This document shows, one piece after another, positions 23,179 through 34,085 of a stretch of 64,000 nucleotides of DNA. The position numbers and the translations under genes are program-made. Source of the stretch: Ischnura elegans (lineage: Eukaryota > Arthropoda > Insecta > Odonata > Coenagrionidae); assembly GCF_921293095.1 (NCBI RefSeq), contig NC_060254.1:105176917-105240916 (forward strand). The letters are read 5' to 3'. Every line of letters starts with the position of its first letter. Position 1 is the first letter of the stretch. The notes beneath the pieces are model-generated. The model ran no database searches. It worked only from the letters and a program-made list of their open reading frames with translations, and had not been told where the DNA came from.

Positions 23179-23667
23179 CCCAGTGAGAAATGGGTGGTGG
23201 AATCCACGTGGAACCCACGTGGAGATGTAACGTGGATACCACGTGTTTTTGGTCGTGGAATCAACGTGGAACCCACTTGGAAATTTGGTGGAAAAATTAA
23301 AACAGCAGTAGGTGCTGTCCTAAAACCATTAAAACCTCAACCACTCTATATCTAAACCTTCTATATATGTGTCTATGATTTTTCATGTGCTCTCATGGCT
23401 GCCTTTCCACGAATTATATAAAAATAGAATGTGCGATACATTTTCACATAACTAGCGTGGTTTCAGGATGATAAATGACGCAATGTCACCAGAGAGTTAA
23501 GTTCCACAAATTAGAAATTCTGTTTAACATTTTATGCTAATCACCACAAATCCACTTGAAATCAACGTGGATTCCAAGTGGGTCCAACCACTCAATATCC
23601 ACCACCATCATATATCCACGAGTCAACGTGGGTTCCACGTTGATTCCACCACCCATTTCTCACTGGG
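23179..23667. mobile_element. TIR MITE, CCCAGTGAGAA ends, ACGTGG-rich
   Basis: The terminal inverted repeats begin CCCAGTGAGAAATGGGTGG and are nearly identical for about 40 bp at both ends. The subterminal regions are packed with ACGTGG and CCACGT motifs. The site before insertion, read from other R1 copies, is CTACCCTTATTA or CTACCCTCATTA, which implies a target duplication of only about 2 bp (CC). 489 bp without a reading frame. No superfamily assigned: the ends are not those of hAT, and the short target duplication also argues against hAT. Confidence 0.88.
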
Positions 23668-23760
23668 CCCTCATTATAACTTATATTATTGCTCCTGGAA
23701 TTTTTTATAAATAGTATGAAAAATTGCTTATGCCAAATGTCCTATAAATAGACGTCCGTG
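23668..23760 (+). repeat. Repeat R1, copy v, second part
   Basis: CCCTCATTATAACTTATATT followed by ATTGCTCCTGGAATTTTTT matches 21308-21365. Confidence 0.7.
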
Positions 23761-25024
23761 GAAGACGTTTTATTTTTTGCTAAAATTCATTTTTAAACCA
23801 TGTGATTTTTGTGTTATAGAAAATCTTGGCAGTGTTTTATAATGCTACAATTTTTCCACATTTATAGCCATTTATTTTATGTTTCATGAATACTAATACT
23901 TTTATTAAGCATTTTACATAACATTTAACACAATTTCGATTGTACAAAATTTCTGATAAAACTAAATGAAGGAAATGGTCAAGTATGTGGTATTGGCATA
24001 TACGATCAGCTAATGGCAAATCCCCACTCCCTTATATATGTCTATACTTGGAGAGCCATTCCAGAATGTTTGGATTGTCAAGTTTCTCTACACTAAATAA
24101 AGCCTTTAAAAATGCTTCAGCAGTAGCGACAACAAGTTCCTCCTTCGCTTTCTTTGACTGAGTGACTGTGTGTTCAAATTCTTTAATTGCAAACTTAGCA
24201 CAGTAAAATGTGCTCTGTCTTTCACAAAAAATCCTTCCGAGTTGAATTCACTTACCCTGGTATGAGCAGTAGCACTAGCTTTTGGAATTTTAAAATTCGT
24301 TTCCATCGTTCGATATTTAAAGCTGGAACCACGATAAATAACAGTCCAACCGCAAAACACAACCTCTCATAATGGTGTTTTCAAACAGAGTGCTGGGTAA
24401 TTACGGTATTACCGTAGTACTGTATAACTTACAAATTGGCCAAAATATTTCATGTCGTGGGTTCCCTTTCGATACCCCTCACCCAGGTGTTGAGGGAAGG
24501 TAGGACATGCAGCTAGATACAACAAAATCGCTTAGTTTTGATTACAGCTGTTGCCAGTTGGCCAGGAAAGGCAGTGAAATAAGTACATGTAACTCAAAAT
24601 GATTGGATTCATAGAAACGGGAAAAATTATTTCCCATTTATCAATCCTAAAACATGTAGAATGAGGCTTTCTCACCCGAAGAAATAGATGTTAGATTTGG
24701 CCAATGTCAAAATGCTTTCTTTTTGCATTGAAGCTCAGTGGAGATCCGAATATCCGACCGCTTATAAGGAGAACCCCTCTCCTCCTGTCCTTTCTGTTCC
24801 TACCTTCCCTTCCCCAAATGCTAGCACTTTGTGCCTTCAAATAACTATCCGTGTGTATGGATGTCTTTTAATGAATCGAATCGCTCAGTTGACGGGATGG
24901 CACCGTTAACGGTCGCCTTGGTCACCACGACACCCATTTCAATGTGGCCCAGCAGTGCGCCGTTCACGGCGTGTAATAAAGGCAGTGCTACAGAGAGGCC
25001 GCTTTCTGAAGAAATGACTCTTTG
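23761..25024. other. No recognised gene
   Basis: Contains a short 24106-24360 minus-strand frame and two overlapping frames at 24831-25034, none with a recognisable domain. A TACGGTA/TACCGTA palindrome lies near 24401-24415. The GC-richer block 24740-25020 looks inserted relative to the R1 repeats, but its borders are not clear. Confidence 0.4.
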
Positions 25025-25195
25025 CAATCAATAATTTCCCTGCAGATATTATCAGTGTTATTTTAAAGCACATAAAAACTATACTATGTTAATACCAATA
25101 TTTGGAGTTATTTTTTCTGCATTCAAATCAAGTTAAACAAAACAGCATGAATTTCCCTGTTAGTGTTTCTCATATTAGTACATGTTTACATTACG
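25025..25195 (+). repeat. Repeat R1, copy vi, first part
   Basis: TTTCCCTGCAGATATTATCA, ATTTTAAAGCACATAAAAA and TGTTAGTGTTTCTCATATT match copy iv. Interrupted by the mariner copy and resumed at 26106. Confidence 0.75.
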
Positions 25196-26105
25196 AGAGG
25201 GGACCTAACGGTTGAGAGAGGGATCTGTTTTTCCCGTAAAGTGTTCCAAGCAGTGATATTTTCTGAGTCAGTGTGAGAATCCTGGTCGCCTCTGAGTGCA
25301 TCTGTTTGTCTTTGGGATTTTTTTGGTTAATCAACTTTTTCCGATAGAGCGAAAAGGTGTGATGGCTGACTGGCGGGGTGGACATGCGGCAGTGAAGTTT
25401 ATTTTATTTATTTTTTTTTGTAGGGGAAAACTCCCGCAGAAACTCTAGCGATGCTTAAAACTGCTTTTGGGAATAGTAATCTAAGTAAAGCACGTGTCTA
25501 CGACTGGTTTTCGCATCTCAACAATGGACAGATGTCGAGTGATGACCATCCTCATTAAGGGCACCCGTCAACATCAAGAACGGACGGCAATATTGAAAAA
25601 ATCCACTCCCTCATTCAAGAAGATCATTGCCGAACCATAGAAGAACTTTATAGGTATTTTGCAGAGGTTAAGGGAAACTATCCGGAAAAAAAGGGCTGAT
25701 CTTTGGCACACAGGTGATTGGTTCTTCCACCATGACAATGTAGCCGCCCACACCGCAATGTCCATGAAGTGGTTTTTGATAAAAAAAGGCATCACGCCAA
25801 TCGTTCACCCCCACTTTTCACCAGATATTGCCACCTGTTACTCTCTCTACTTCCTAGACTGAAAAGGGATATTAACGGAAAAGGTTTTGGGACGGTAGGT
25901 GAAGTAAAACAAAAATCGGTGAAAGGCCGAAAGAACATTGATTTTAGTGAATTAAAAAATTGTTTTGAAGTGTCGAAGTAACGATTAGATGAATGAATGT
26001 GTTGCAGTCAATGAGGATTACTTGGAAGGTGATAAAAATTTATTGAGAAAATATTGATTATTGATAAAGTTACTGCGCAATTCCTGTTATTTTTGTCTCC
26101 CCTCA
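25196..26105 (+). mobile_element. Internally deleted mariner element
   Basis: About 910 bp inserted in repeat R1. The ends TACGAGAGGGGAC and (complement of the right end) TACATGAGGGGAGAC are imperfect inverted repeats next to TA. It contains the two transposase pieces described separately. Full mariners are about 1.3 kb, so about 0.4 kb is missing. Confidence 0.75.
25386..25981 (+). pseudogene. Mariner transposase, broken
   Basis: 25386-25670 reads as the N-terminal helix-turn-helix part: GKTPAETLAMLKTAFGN, VYDWFSHLNNG, then, after an in-frame TAA, STSRTDGNIEKI and RTIEELY. A second frame (25659-25862) resumes much further along the family sequence with RLRETIRKKRADLWHTGDWF, HHDNVAAHTA and FSPDIATC. 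The HHDN aspartate and the later D region are seen, but the segment with the first catalytic aspartate is deleted. A frameshift then leads into KRDINGKGFGTVGEVKQK and ends near 25981. In mariner transposases these parts lie about 130 residues apart. It is dead. Confidence 0.85.
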
Positions 26106-26470
26106 TGTATTATCCAACTAGACCATTCACAATTACTCTTGATGGGAACTCTATGCAGATATTTTTTATTATGAGCACCTTATTTGGGTCAGATTTCAAA
26201 ACTCACAATCATCTTGAACTTCAAACTATTCATTTCTTATCCCTAAACTATGTCTTAGTATGAGGGCTGGAATGTCTTTTTGAATGTCACATTACGGGTT
26301 TTACAAATATAGGTATCTAAAGATGAGGTATTAAAATCTCAGGGAAATATTTAAATAAAGTTCACTTCAAAAACTACAATGCACTAATATGCTAATATAC
26401 TAGTATGTTTTATAACGCTCACAGGGAATGGTTGCATGTAACTTGCTCTCCTAGATTTTAGTGACAAGAT
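26106..26470 (+). repeat. Repeat R1, copy vi, second part
   Basis: TTATCCAACTAGACCATTC through AACGCTCACAGGGAATGGTT, the same order as 22155-22490. Confidence 0.75.
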
Positions 26471-26491
26471 TAAACAGTGGCATTTACCAGG

Positions 26492-26538
26492 ACCTACGTC
26501 ACCCTGGGCTTCCCAGGCAACTACCCAGGGTGGCGTAG
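26492..26538. repeat. Imperfect inverted repeat (15-bp stem)
   Basis: CTACGTCACCCTGGG and CCCAGGGTGGCGTAG are complementary except at one position, around a 13-15 base loop. The right arm contains GGCGTAGCTAGG, typical of hAT ends, so this may be a hAT terminus with an inverted copy of its own tip. Confidence 0.7.
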
Positions 26539-26873
26539 CTAGGGGGCAACCAAACGCCCAAACAGCAAAATTAAATTGTTTTCCAATTTTAAAATTTTTT
26601 ATTTTTTATTCTATCTCATGGTGTAAATTTATTTTTATTTTTGCGGAAGAAAAGGTAGACTTTGTGAAAAAAAACTCATAAAGTTTCATGGCTATTATCC
26701 ATGTATATAATAAAAATATATCACTGCCACTCATATTATGTTGGTTCTTGAAAAATATAAGTCTATTAAACTATTTGGATTAAAATGTTCTTATTACCTC
26801 TGAAAATGCTCTCTGGTATTTCTTTTTAACAAAAAATGTACACTGCATTACACACAAAAGAGGTGATGCTAAA
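26539..26873. other. No gene seen
   Basis: Very AT-rich (long T and A runs), no open frame. Confidence 0.5.
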
Positions 26874-27188
26874 CAATGGCTCAGGGAGGGGTCAGGCTTT
26901 GGAGGATAGACCACTTCCGCCCCGAATTCAGAGAAATTTTTTAATTCATTTCATTTTACTTACTTAATTGCATTGATATTAATTATGGAAAAGTGTAAGG
27001 ATCGATAGAATATCCCTGAGAAAGCTGTAAACCTCACCATTTTGAACCATTTACAAATCTTAAAATTTTCTGGGGGAGGTCCCAGCACCACCGGCTTACA
27101 ATGGCAGGCATTCCATACCATCCAGATCCCACAGCATTGATTGTCCCCTCTAAAATTCCCCTGTCCTTAATTCCTAGCTGTACCCCTT
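26874..27188 (+). mobile_element. Diverged hAT MITE, family N1
   Basis: CAATGGCTCAGGGAGGGG at the left, the shared interior (AATTCAGAGAAATTTTTTAA, GTAAACCTCACCATTTTGAA) and a right end CCTAGCTGTACCCCT. No target duplication could be recognised. The most decayed N1 copy in the window. Confidence 0.65.
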
Positions 27189-27535
27189 TCCCCGGACCAC
27201 TTAATTGGTATACATAATTGAGGGGTATTCCATACCAAACCCCCCTTAGTAGGGCAACACAACAGCAGTTTGCTCTGTGTTTTCCCTTGAGCGGTCCCTG
27301 GTATTGATGTACAAGTCATTTATATTTTGACCGTAATAAAGATAAGAGTGCTATCCACAAGCATTCTTGTTCTTTTCCGAATCCAATCAATTCCGCATTA
27401 CAATATTTGAGTGCTCGAATTTTGGGATTTGATGGATTTTAGGGTGTTTGCAGATTATAAAGCATACAAGCCTCAAAGTCTCAAAGTCTGGATCTACAGG
27501 CTTTATATAGTTGTGTTCGCTAGTTTCCTTGTGTT
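27189..27535. other. No gene seen
   Basis: A GGGGTATTCCATACC block echoing N1-type sequence lies at 27222-27245; otherwise unique. Confidence 0.4.
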
Positions 27536-27539
27536 CACC

Positions 27540-27750
27540 CATCCCTATTTCCTTTGATGCCAAACGTCGGGTTGAATCGACGAGCATTCTCATACGCAAA
27601 CGACCTGATGCCGGCTATAGCTGACATGGGGGAAGGAAGGTGACTGGTGAGATAGCTGTGGTCGTATGCATTCTGGCCCTGCCAGAGACCCAACTTAGGG
27701 AGACCTTAGGGCCACTGCACCGTAATTAAGCCCGACCCTCCCCTTATGGG
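27540..27750 (+). repeat. Fragment of the piggyBac-like family
   Basis: CATTCTCATACGCAAACGAC, GGCTATAGCTGAC and CAGAGACCCAACTTAGGGAG match the interior of the element at 20209-21044 in the same order. Neither terminus is present. Confidence 0.55.
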
Positions 27751-28207
27751 ATCTGCTTTTATCCCACTCCACAATGTTGATTGTAATGCATTTACGTACA
27801 TGAGTAGGAAAAAAATGGCTTGTGAACGCATAACTCAGCTAAAAGGTTTGCGCCGAGTGCATTTAAATGGGTTTATTATAGTATCCTTTGTGTTATGTTT
27901 TCACTTAGGGCGTGTCAAGAGGTGTGCCTACGCGGCAGGATGACCAGCCACAGAAATTGCATGATGTCGTACATGTGACATAAAACAAGCTAATGCAAAA
28001 ACAACAAAAAAAGGACAGGTGGGATACAACAAGAAGAGGAACTAAGGCGTTTTGGGAGGATGAGAAGTACTTGTGTACTAACTTGGGTAGCAATCTGTGC
28101 AGCCATGGTAATGCGCATAGCAGACAGACAAATAGACATCCACTTCTAAATATATGTAGAAGATGGTTAGCTAGATTTATAAAATCCCTTCTTACCTTTT
28201 ATAGGAG
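27751..28207. other. No recognised gene
   Basis: Overlapping short frames on both strands (27905-28256), none recognisable. Confidence 0.4.
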
Positions 28208-28215
28208 GAATAGGG

Positions 28216-28465
28216 CAGGGGCGCAGCTAAGGACAAAGGCTGGGGGGTGGGTTTAGGCACAACTATAATACTTTGGGGTGTGGGGGTATTGCATAACCGC
28301 CTTAAGATTAATGGTGTAAAATGGCGACCATTACGGTTTTCTGAGGGATATGTGATTAATCCTAATACTATTCTATAAGTAATACAAATCCACTAAGTAA
28401 AATGGATTAAACTTAAAAATTTCTCTGAGCTCTGGAGGGGTTTTATCCCCCTCGCTGCGCCACTG
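28216..28465 (-). mobile_element. hAT MITE, family N1, perfect TSD
   Basis: Starts CAGGGGCGCAGCTAAGG and ends CCTCGCTGCGCCACTG, with the octamer GAATAGGG on both sides (28208-28215 and 28466-28473). In reverse orientation relative to the other N1 copies. 250 bp, shortened in the middle. This copy fixes the true ends of the N1 family. Confidence 0.93.
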
Positions 28466-28473
28466 GAATAGGG

Positions 28474-29776
28474 GATGCTCAATTGAGTATTGAGTTTAAT
28501 TCTCAATTGAATTGCGGTGGAATGATTTGAATGGTAGAAAGTATTTCAATCTTGTAACAATCTAAGAGTGAGGGATCAATACTTATTCTAGGAATTAAGG
28601 TACAGCAATTCCAATGGAAAACCTTGAAAATGTCATATACCTCTGGGTGGTTGGCCGCCGACATGCCAGGGAGTTGTCCTTGATGTTATGGCCCTGAAAT
28701 AGTGAAGGCATATAATTGTAGATAAACCTCATTTATTGATGAAAATTAGAACTGTGTGACATCTTAAGATAACAGAACAAATGTTATTCTAGACCTAACG
28801 TTGTGTGTTTTTAATGTAATAACCACTATTATCCAAGATTATTACAAGTTTTTCCAAGAGAACTTTACATTTTTTAGAATAAGGGTGTTCATAGGGGAGA
28901 ATTCTTGTATTCAGAAATGTACTATGGGAGACATAAGTGATAATTACATAGGGGTCAGTGTTTGCCAATATCAATACCACCATGGGAATAGATTCTCCCA
29001 CAGCAAGGTACTATTGTTTTCAATAATTTGTTGAAAACCACACATCCAATTTTCCTATCAGGGCCAGACCAGTAAAACTTGGATAGCTGGCATACAAGGC
29101 TAATTGCACCCAAGGTCAAGGATGTGACGGAACTAGCAAAATTGGAGTCAAAGTATATGCGATGTGAGCAAAGTCTGGAAACGAGCACGTAGTCTCGTAG
29201 CTGATACTATTGCTATCATCATTGATTCATAACTAATTATATTCAAATGTGAGTTTGCACAGACTACTCTGAGTGCTTGAAGGAGCTTTGCAGCAGCCTG
29301 AAACTATGTACAGTGTCGTTAACCTCAGCTTCAATATTAGTGTGGCAATAGAAATGTAATTTAATTAATTATGAATTAATTTGATTAAAATCCTGTTACT
29401 TCTCCTTGTTTAAAAGTGATAAGTGCCATGGAAATTGAATTTTCAATGGAAATAAAGTACATCCAAATGAATGTTACTTCCAGAATCAGTTAATGAGCAA
29501 TCTTCCCAGCTATAGAAAAAGGAAAGCAGTCCAATGATCCGTGATTCTCCTATCCTATTAGGCAAGTTCAGAGGCAGAATATCACTCATGTTTGAATGGT
29601 GGCAGGAATGGATCCAGATTGCAGGGGGAGGCCCTCCTTTACATTGAGAGGAATCAAAACATCTGGGAGTCTACCATTTCAATCCTGTTGGCATTTGCAT
29701 GAGGTGGAAATCTCTCTAGCTTACGTCCACACCAATACTTCTATGCATACAAACATGTGATCCATTCACTTACCTC
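28474..29776. other. Long stretch without a recognised gene
   Basis: Apparently unique sequence with several overlapping short frames on both strands at 28795-29188, none with recognisable motifs. Could be intronic to the minus-strand exon candidate at 29778-30313. Confidence 0.4.
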
Positions 29777-29781
29777 TTGAG
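29773..29781 (-). promoter_or_regulatory. Strong splice donor (minus strand)
   Basis: ACTTACCTC on the plus strand is GAGGTAAGT on the minus strand, a perfect 5' splice-site consensus. Confidence 0.5.
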
Positions 29782-29818
29782 GTGGGACTTTGGGCCTCGC
29801 CGCGGGTCGCAGGTGGTT

Positions 29819-30313
29819 TCAATGGTCGTAAAACCTCCCATCCCCATCAGGATGGTTCCGCGACGTTCTCAGTTCCAGGGCCTGGCGGACAAGACCTTCC
29901 ATCCTTCGCTCTATGACCCCCACCATCCAGTCAATTTCGTTTATGATAGACGCTATATCCAGAATTATGATGCTATAGCGTTGCATGAATTCTTCAATTG
30001 ATGGACGGTGGAGGTCGGGCCCTGGAAACTCTTCCACCTCTGCCAGCTCCCTGGCAGGGCCCTGTTGTTCAGTGCCGAGGTCTTCTACCAGTCCTCCTTC
30101 TCCCGGAGGAGGAGAGGCGGGCGTTGATGGTCGGCCCGCCTCCAGGGGTGATGGAGCCTTGTCTATCGGCATCTCTGCTGTTGGCTGTAATACCACGTCA
30201 GCCCCTGGAGTCTCCAACTCCTCCGGGATAGGGCCCTCGGCGGCCAATTCCTCCACCTCTTTGCGTCCTAGGCATCTGCCTATTATAGAGAGGAATCCTT
30301 CTTGATCACACAT
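29819..30313 (-). CDS. Unassigned 164-codon ORF in a candidate exon
   Basis: GC-richer than its surroundings. The protein starts MCDQEGFLSIIGRCLGRKE. Its middle (about residues 25-100) is acidic and proline-rich and probably disordered. Its C-terminal third, including IEEFMQRYSIIILDIASIIN and IDWMVGVIERRMEGLVRQA, looks helical. I do not recognise the family. On the minus strand the ORF stop is followed about 40 bases later by GAG|GTAAGT (29778), a perfect splice donor, so the ORF may be part of an exon. Alternatively the true reading frame enters by splicing and the stop lies in a different frame. It could also come from a transposon accessory gene. Plus-strand open frames opposite it are shadows. 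Confidence 0.45.
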   Translation of the reverse strand: MCDQEGFLSIIGRCLGRKEVEELAAEGPIPEELETPGADVVLQPTAEMPIDKAPSPLEAGRPSTPASPPPGEGGLVEDLGTEQQGPARELAEVEEFPGPDLHRPSIEEFMQRYSIIILDIASIINEIDWMVGVIERRMEGLVRQALELRTSRNHPDGDGRFYDH

Positions 30314-32310
30314 AAATTTGGGCCCATTTCAGTCCCACCCCATAGATTTTGCTATCGAAATGGATTAGTTAATGACACTTGTAGACTATGCAGCATAGAG
30401 AAAGATCGTTTAATTTGATTGTATAATTAGAAGAATTGGAGAAGAAGCATTCACCTGGGTTCCTCATGGGGAATCTAAGTGAACAGTTGGGCATTAGGGA
30501 CCCTAAGTGCCTTATATGTGTAACACCTAGTGAGGTTATCAAGGCTCTATTGCACCCTTGCAATGCCAAGGACCCATCTACTTCACTTGGGAATCAATCC
30601 AGTTACGACTCCGTACTAACTTACAAAAATTCCATAGCTCTAAAATACTACTACTAGAGTACTACTTCAGTGTTTTCCTAAAGAGGGGCTAATATGGCTT
30701 ATTGTCAGTGTGAGTTTAAAAAACTATTTGTATATGTTATTCTAGCAAGTCGTTCATTAATATGCCTTCACATAGAAATTATTGGGAAGATGTTTGCAAA
30801 GGAATGTGTTTATCTAGATATCTCATCGACCGGAGAAAAAATTCGCAGCAAACGCCACAAAAAATCATTATATGCATCGATTACATGTTCGATTCATGAT
30901 AAATATGATCTTCATGTCCGGTTTTTGAATTTGAAGGAGTAATACAATGCAACGGAATTGCTGGAGACTTACCGGAAAGGAAATCGATTAAATAATTCAT
31001 GACTACGATAAATTTCCGCCAGGAAAATTGAGGCTGGGAAATAACACCTTCATACGGGGCTCTAGCAATCTCTTCCTTGAGTAAATTTACCCGAAAACCA
31101 AGGAAAATGCGAGTTTCCTGGACATAAAATTATTTTTGAGAGAACCAGATCCTGGTTGCTAAGCAGCTATCTCTGTGGGATGTATTTGAACAAAAAATGG
31201 GAAAAATATATATTCTTAAGGGCGTATTACACGATATAATAAAGTTTAGAAGTTGTTTTGTTACTTACGTATGGTATTACCCATATTGAAAACTGTTTCC
31301 TCAAAAAACTGGCGTTTTTATGCGTATGCACTGTTGCTACGAGTACCTTTTACAAGGATTAAAGGCATATTAACGCACTCCTAGCAACGTGCGGCTGTCG
31401 TCTTCAGAAGGCATTGTTGTGAGGAAAAGCATGCGGCTGTGCATATATATATATTATGATTCATTTCATTGCAAATATGTATACTGTTCTAAGAATCAAT
31501 AAAGTGCCGTATTTTCAAATTAGTACAAGTATTTTCGCTGAAATTATCTACATGGAGTGGCGGTGGCCGGTAATTTTCATGCGGGTATTTTTTTTTCTGC
31601 GTGAATTTTTATTGCCACGGATTAGAATTGATTGTTTCGATCCTTGTTGATTTAGCGGGGTTAATTTATACACATATAAATATCCGTCGTCTAAATATTA
31701 GTGCGCTGCCAGTTTTGGCTGTAATAATTTTCGGATTTCCAATTTGTTTGTTCACGCCCTCTATTTACTTCACCCCTTCTATAGTTCAAGGAGGATATTT
31801 TACGCGGCAGAAAAAAAACATGGAAAATTTACGCGTGTTATTTAAAAAAATTAAATCTGAGCATAGAAATCATGTAAATTCCTCTCGATAAATATGAATA
31901 TAAGCTATTTATTCTGATTAAATATCAAACTGTTTATAACCGAATAAAATCTTAATTGCAGATTACATCGGCGTATTTAAGTGTCCAATAATATCTACCC
32001 TTTTCACACGGATATATTTACGTCGGATTAGTGTTCAATCTTTCAATCAGTGTCGCCGTTTCGTCATTGATATGAGCAATTGTGACCTTCGAATAAATTT
32101 CTTCCGCTGTCTCTTGGACGTTGAATAAAAAATTACATCCAATATTGTCCCACAGAAGAATCTCTCTCTTATTCCAATTGTAGATAGTAATGCCAATGTG
32201 TTGACAAAATCCATCCTGCTACGTTTGGGCAATAGTTAACGTTGTTGGAGCTTCTGAATATTTCTGCTCTTCTAGGTACCAAGGGATTATAGGTATGAAA
32301 TCATAACTAT
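30314..32310. other. No recognised gene
   Basis: Unique AT-rich sequence. Frames at 30694-30942, 31456-31650 and 31601-31891 are hydrophobic or low in information and not recognised. A TATATATA run at 31446-31455 is not followed by a convincing gene. Confidence 0.45.
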
Positions 32311-32319
32311 TAGTCAACA

Positions 32320-33060
32320 ATCCTAAGATTGATTTGACGCAGCTGTCAATTCTTCCTCCTATCCGCTAGCCTCTTCATGGTGACATATTTCTTCCCTTTT
32401 GCATCCTCATAACCTGTCCAATGTAACTCATTCGGGACCGTCCCTTGCCATTCTTCCCTCCCACCTGTCCTTCTATGATCGTGTTCATCAGGCCATCATG
32501 TCTCATAATGTGGACAAGGAACTATTCCCGTCTTCTGCTTAGGGATTTTAGAAGATTTATTTTTTTCCCCAACTTTCTTGGCACACCTTCATTACTTACA
32601 CGTTCGATCAATTTTATCTTCATCATTCTTCGGTAGCAACACATTTCGAATGCTTCCACTCTTTGACTTCTCTGCTGCTATCAACGTCCAAGCCTCACTT
32701 CCTTAGAGAATCATACTCCCTATGTAGCATATGATGTATTGTTTCCTTACATCTATGATTTCATTATCAGATGTAAGAAGATCCACCTTTTTGTAGTAAG
32801 CCATCTTCGGCAGCGTTAATCTACTGACCATTTCTGTCTTGCTTCGTCCATCGTTCGTAGTTCGGCTTCCCAGGTAAGAATACGCTTTCACATCTCATAG
32901 TTTTTTATTTCTTAGCTTAATGTTTGTCCTAGCCTCCTCTCTTTTTCTGCATACTAATATTCTTCTCTGTCTCGGCTATGACTGCTATGCCGTCAGCGAA
33001 TCATAGCATAGTTTTTTTCTCCGTTAATATTGACACTCAAAGCCTTCTCCTTCTAATCAC
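32320..33060 (-). pseudogene. LINE reverse-transcriptase C-terminal relic
   Basis: On the minus strand, ADGIAVIAETEKN (about 33000-32955) corresponds to the catalytic F(A/V)DDIAV motif with the second D changed to G. Further on comes AYSYLGSRTTNDGRSKTE (32890-32820), the YLG block that follows the palm domain, and then GSEAWTL, the usual GCETWT region. Finally there is a degenerate trailer. Stops and frameshifts break the frame. The first catalytic motifs are not recognisable. This is a dead 5'-truncated LINE. Confidence 0.75.
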
Positions 33061-33865
33061 CTAAAATTATAAGGTTTTCTTCACCCCTTACCTGTTTGAT
33101 TACTGCTATCTTCATAGACGCCTTAAACTTCTTCATCCTATAGTAGTCCGTCGTAGGTATGCGTTAACGTGTACCACTACGGAATCTACCGGCTTGGTCT
33201 CTAGCTTTACCATAATTTTCCTTTTATTTAGGACGGGACCTTTTTCCCTAAATTTCGATCGTATGCCCCTTATCTCTTACATAATTAATGGAAGGAGGAA
33301 TATTTCTCGTAGTTTTTCAAAGAAATTAGTAAAGCCCTTATAAATAAATTATCCCCTACGAAATTAAAGCGGGCCAAATGTTGGCAAAGTCGAATTCATT
33401 AGTTCGTAATCAGACATAGCTTAGTCCCAAGAAGATACATTGAATAAATCACACACCATTTGTACGTTGAAGATGTTGTTATAACATTGAAATCTAGGTC
33501 ACAATAACTTTTCTTATAATCGTATTGCAAGTGTTTCATTCAATATGGAAAAATTCCGCTCAATCGCGTTTGAATCTTCGGATTTTATTTGTAAGTTGAA
33601 TTAAGTATATGCTTTTATGTAGAGCGTTTGAAAATTATTAATCATTCTATCAAATTAAGCTGTTAAGCATGGAACGGAAACTAAATATTATCATCTACCG
33701 TACAGTGGTTAGAGTAATTTGTGAAAGAGTATATTCCAGCGTCACATTCAAAAGGTTTTGTGCTCTTACTCATACAAAGTACTGCATCCAACAAGTAACT
33801 TTGTATGCAGTCACGCGCGCGAGTGCATAGTTAAATACACCAAGTATGATATTCGGCATGAAAAA
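33061..33865. other. No gene seen
   Basis: 33061-33350 may be the decayed upstream part of the LINE; the rest is AT-rich and unique. Confidence 0.4.
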
Positions 33866-33870
33866 ATCAT

Positions 33871-33947
33871 TTGGTTAACCTGGGATTCGAACCCGGATAT
33901 CCCCGATGACCGGTCAAATATGCTACTAATTATACCACAAAGCCACC
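33871..33947 (-). repeat. tRNA-like (SINE-type) sequence
   Basis: The minus strand has GGTGGCTTTGTGGTATAA at the tRNA 5'/box A position, ATTAGTAGC like a D-loop, and CCGGGTTCGAATCCCAG as a perfect T-arm with box B. The acceptor and anticodon stems do not pair properly, so this is a tRNA-derived element, not a working tRNA gene. Confidence 0.55.
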
Positions 33948-34009
33948 TTTTTACTTGAATATGAGAATCTCTTTTTCCTTGTGACTAAGATTCGCCTAGA
34001 AAAAAAATT

Positions 34010-34085
34010 ACTTGGTAATACGTAACTTGTGTAACATAACTGACCGGCAAACGGGAGGATCTGGGTTCGAATCCCGGTTAAGCGA
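34010..34085 (+). repeat. tRNA-like sequence, opposite orientation
   Basis: CTGGGTTCGAATCCCGG (box B at 34064-34074) preceded by ACTGACCGGCAAACGG. It resembles the complement of the neighbouring tRNA-like sequence at 33871-33947, making a loose inverted pair. Acceptor stem not formed. Confidence 0.5.

Noticed and set aside
33871-33947. Functional tRNA gene
   Set aside because: T-arm and box B are good, but acceptor and anticodon stems do not pair.
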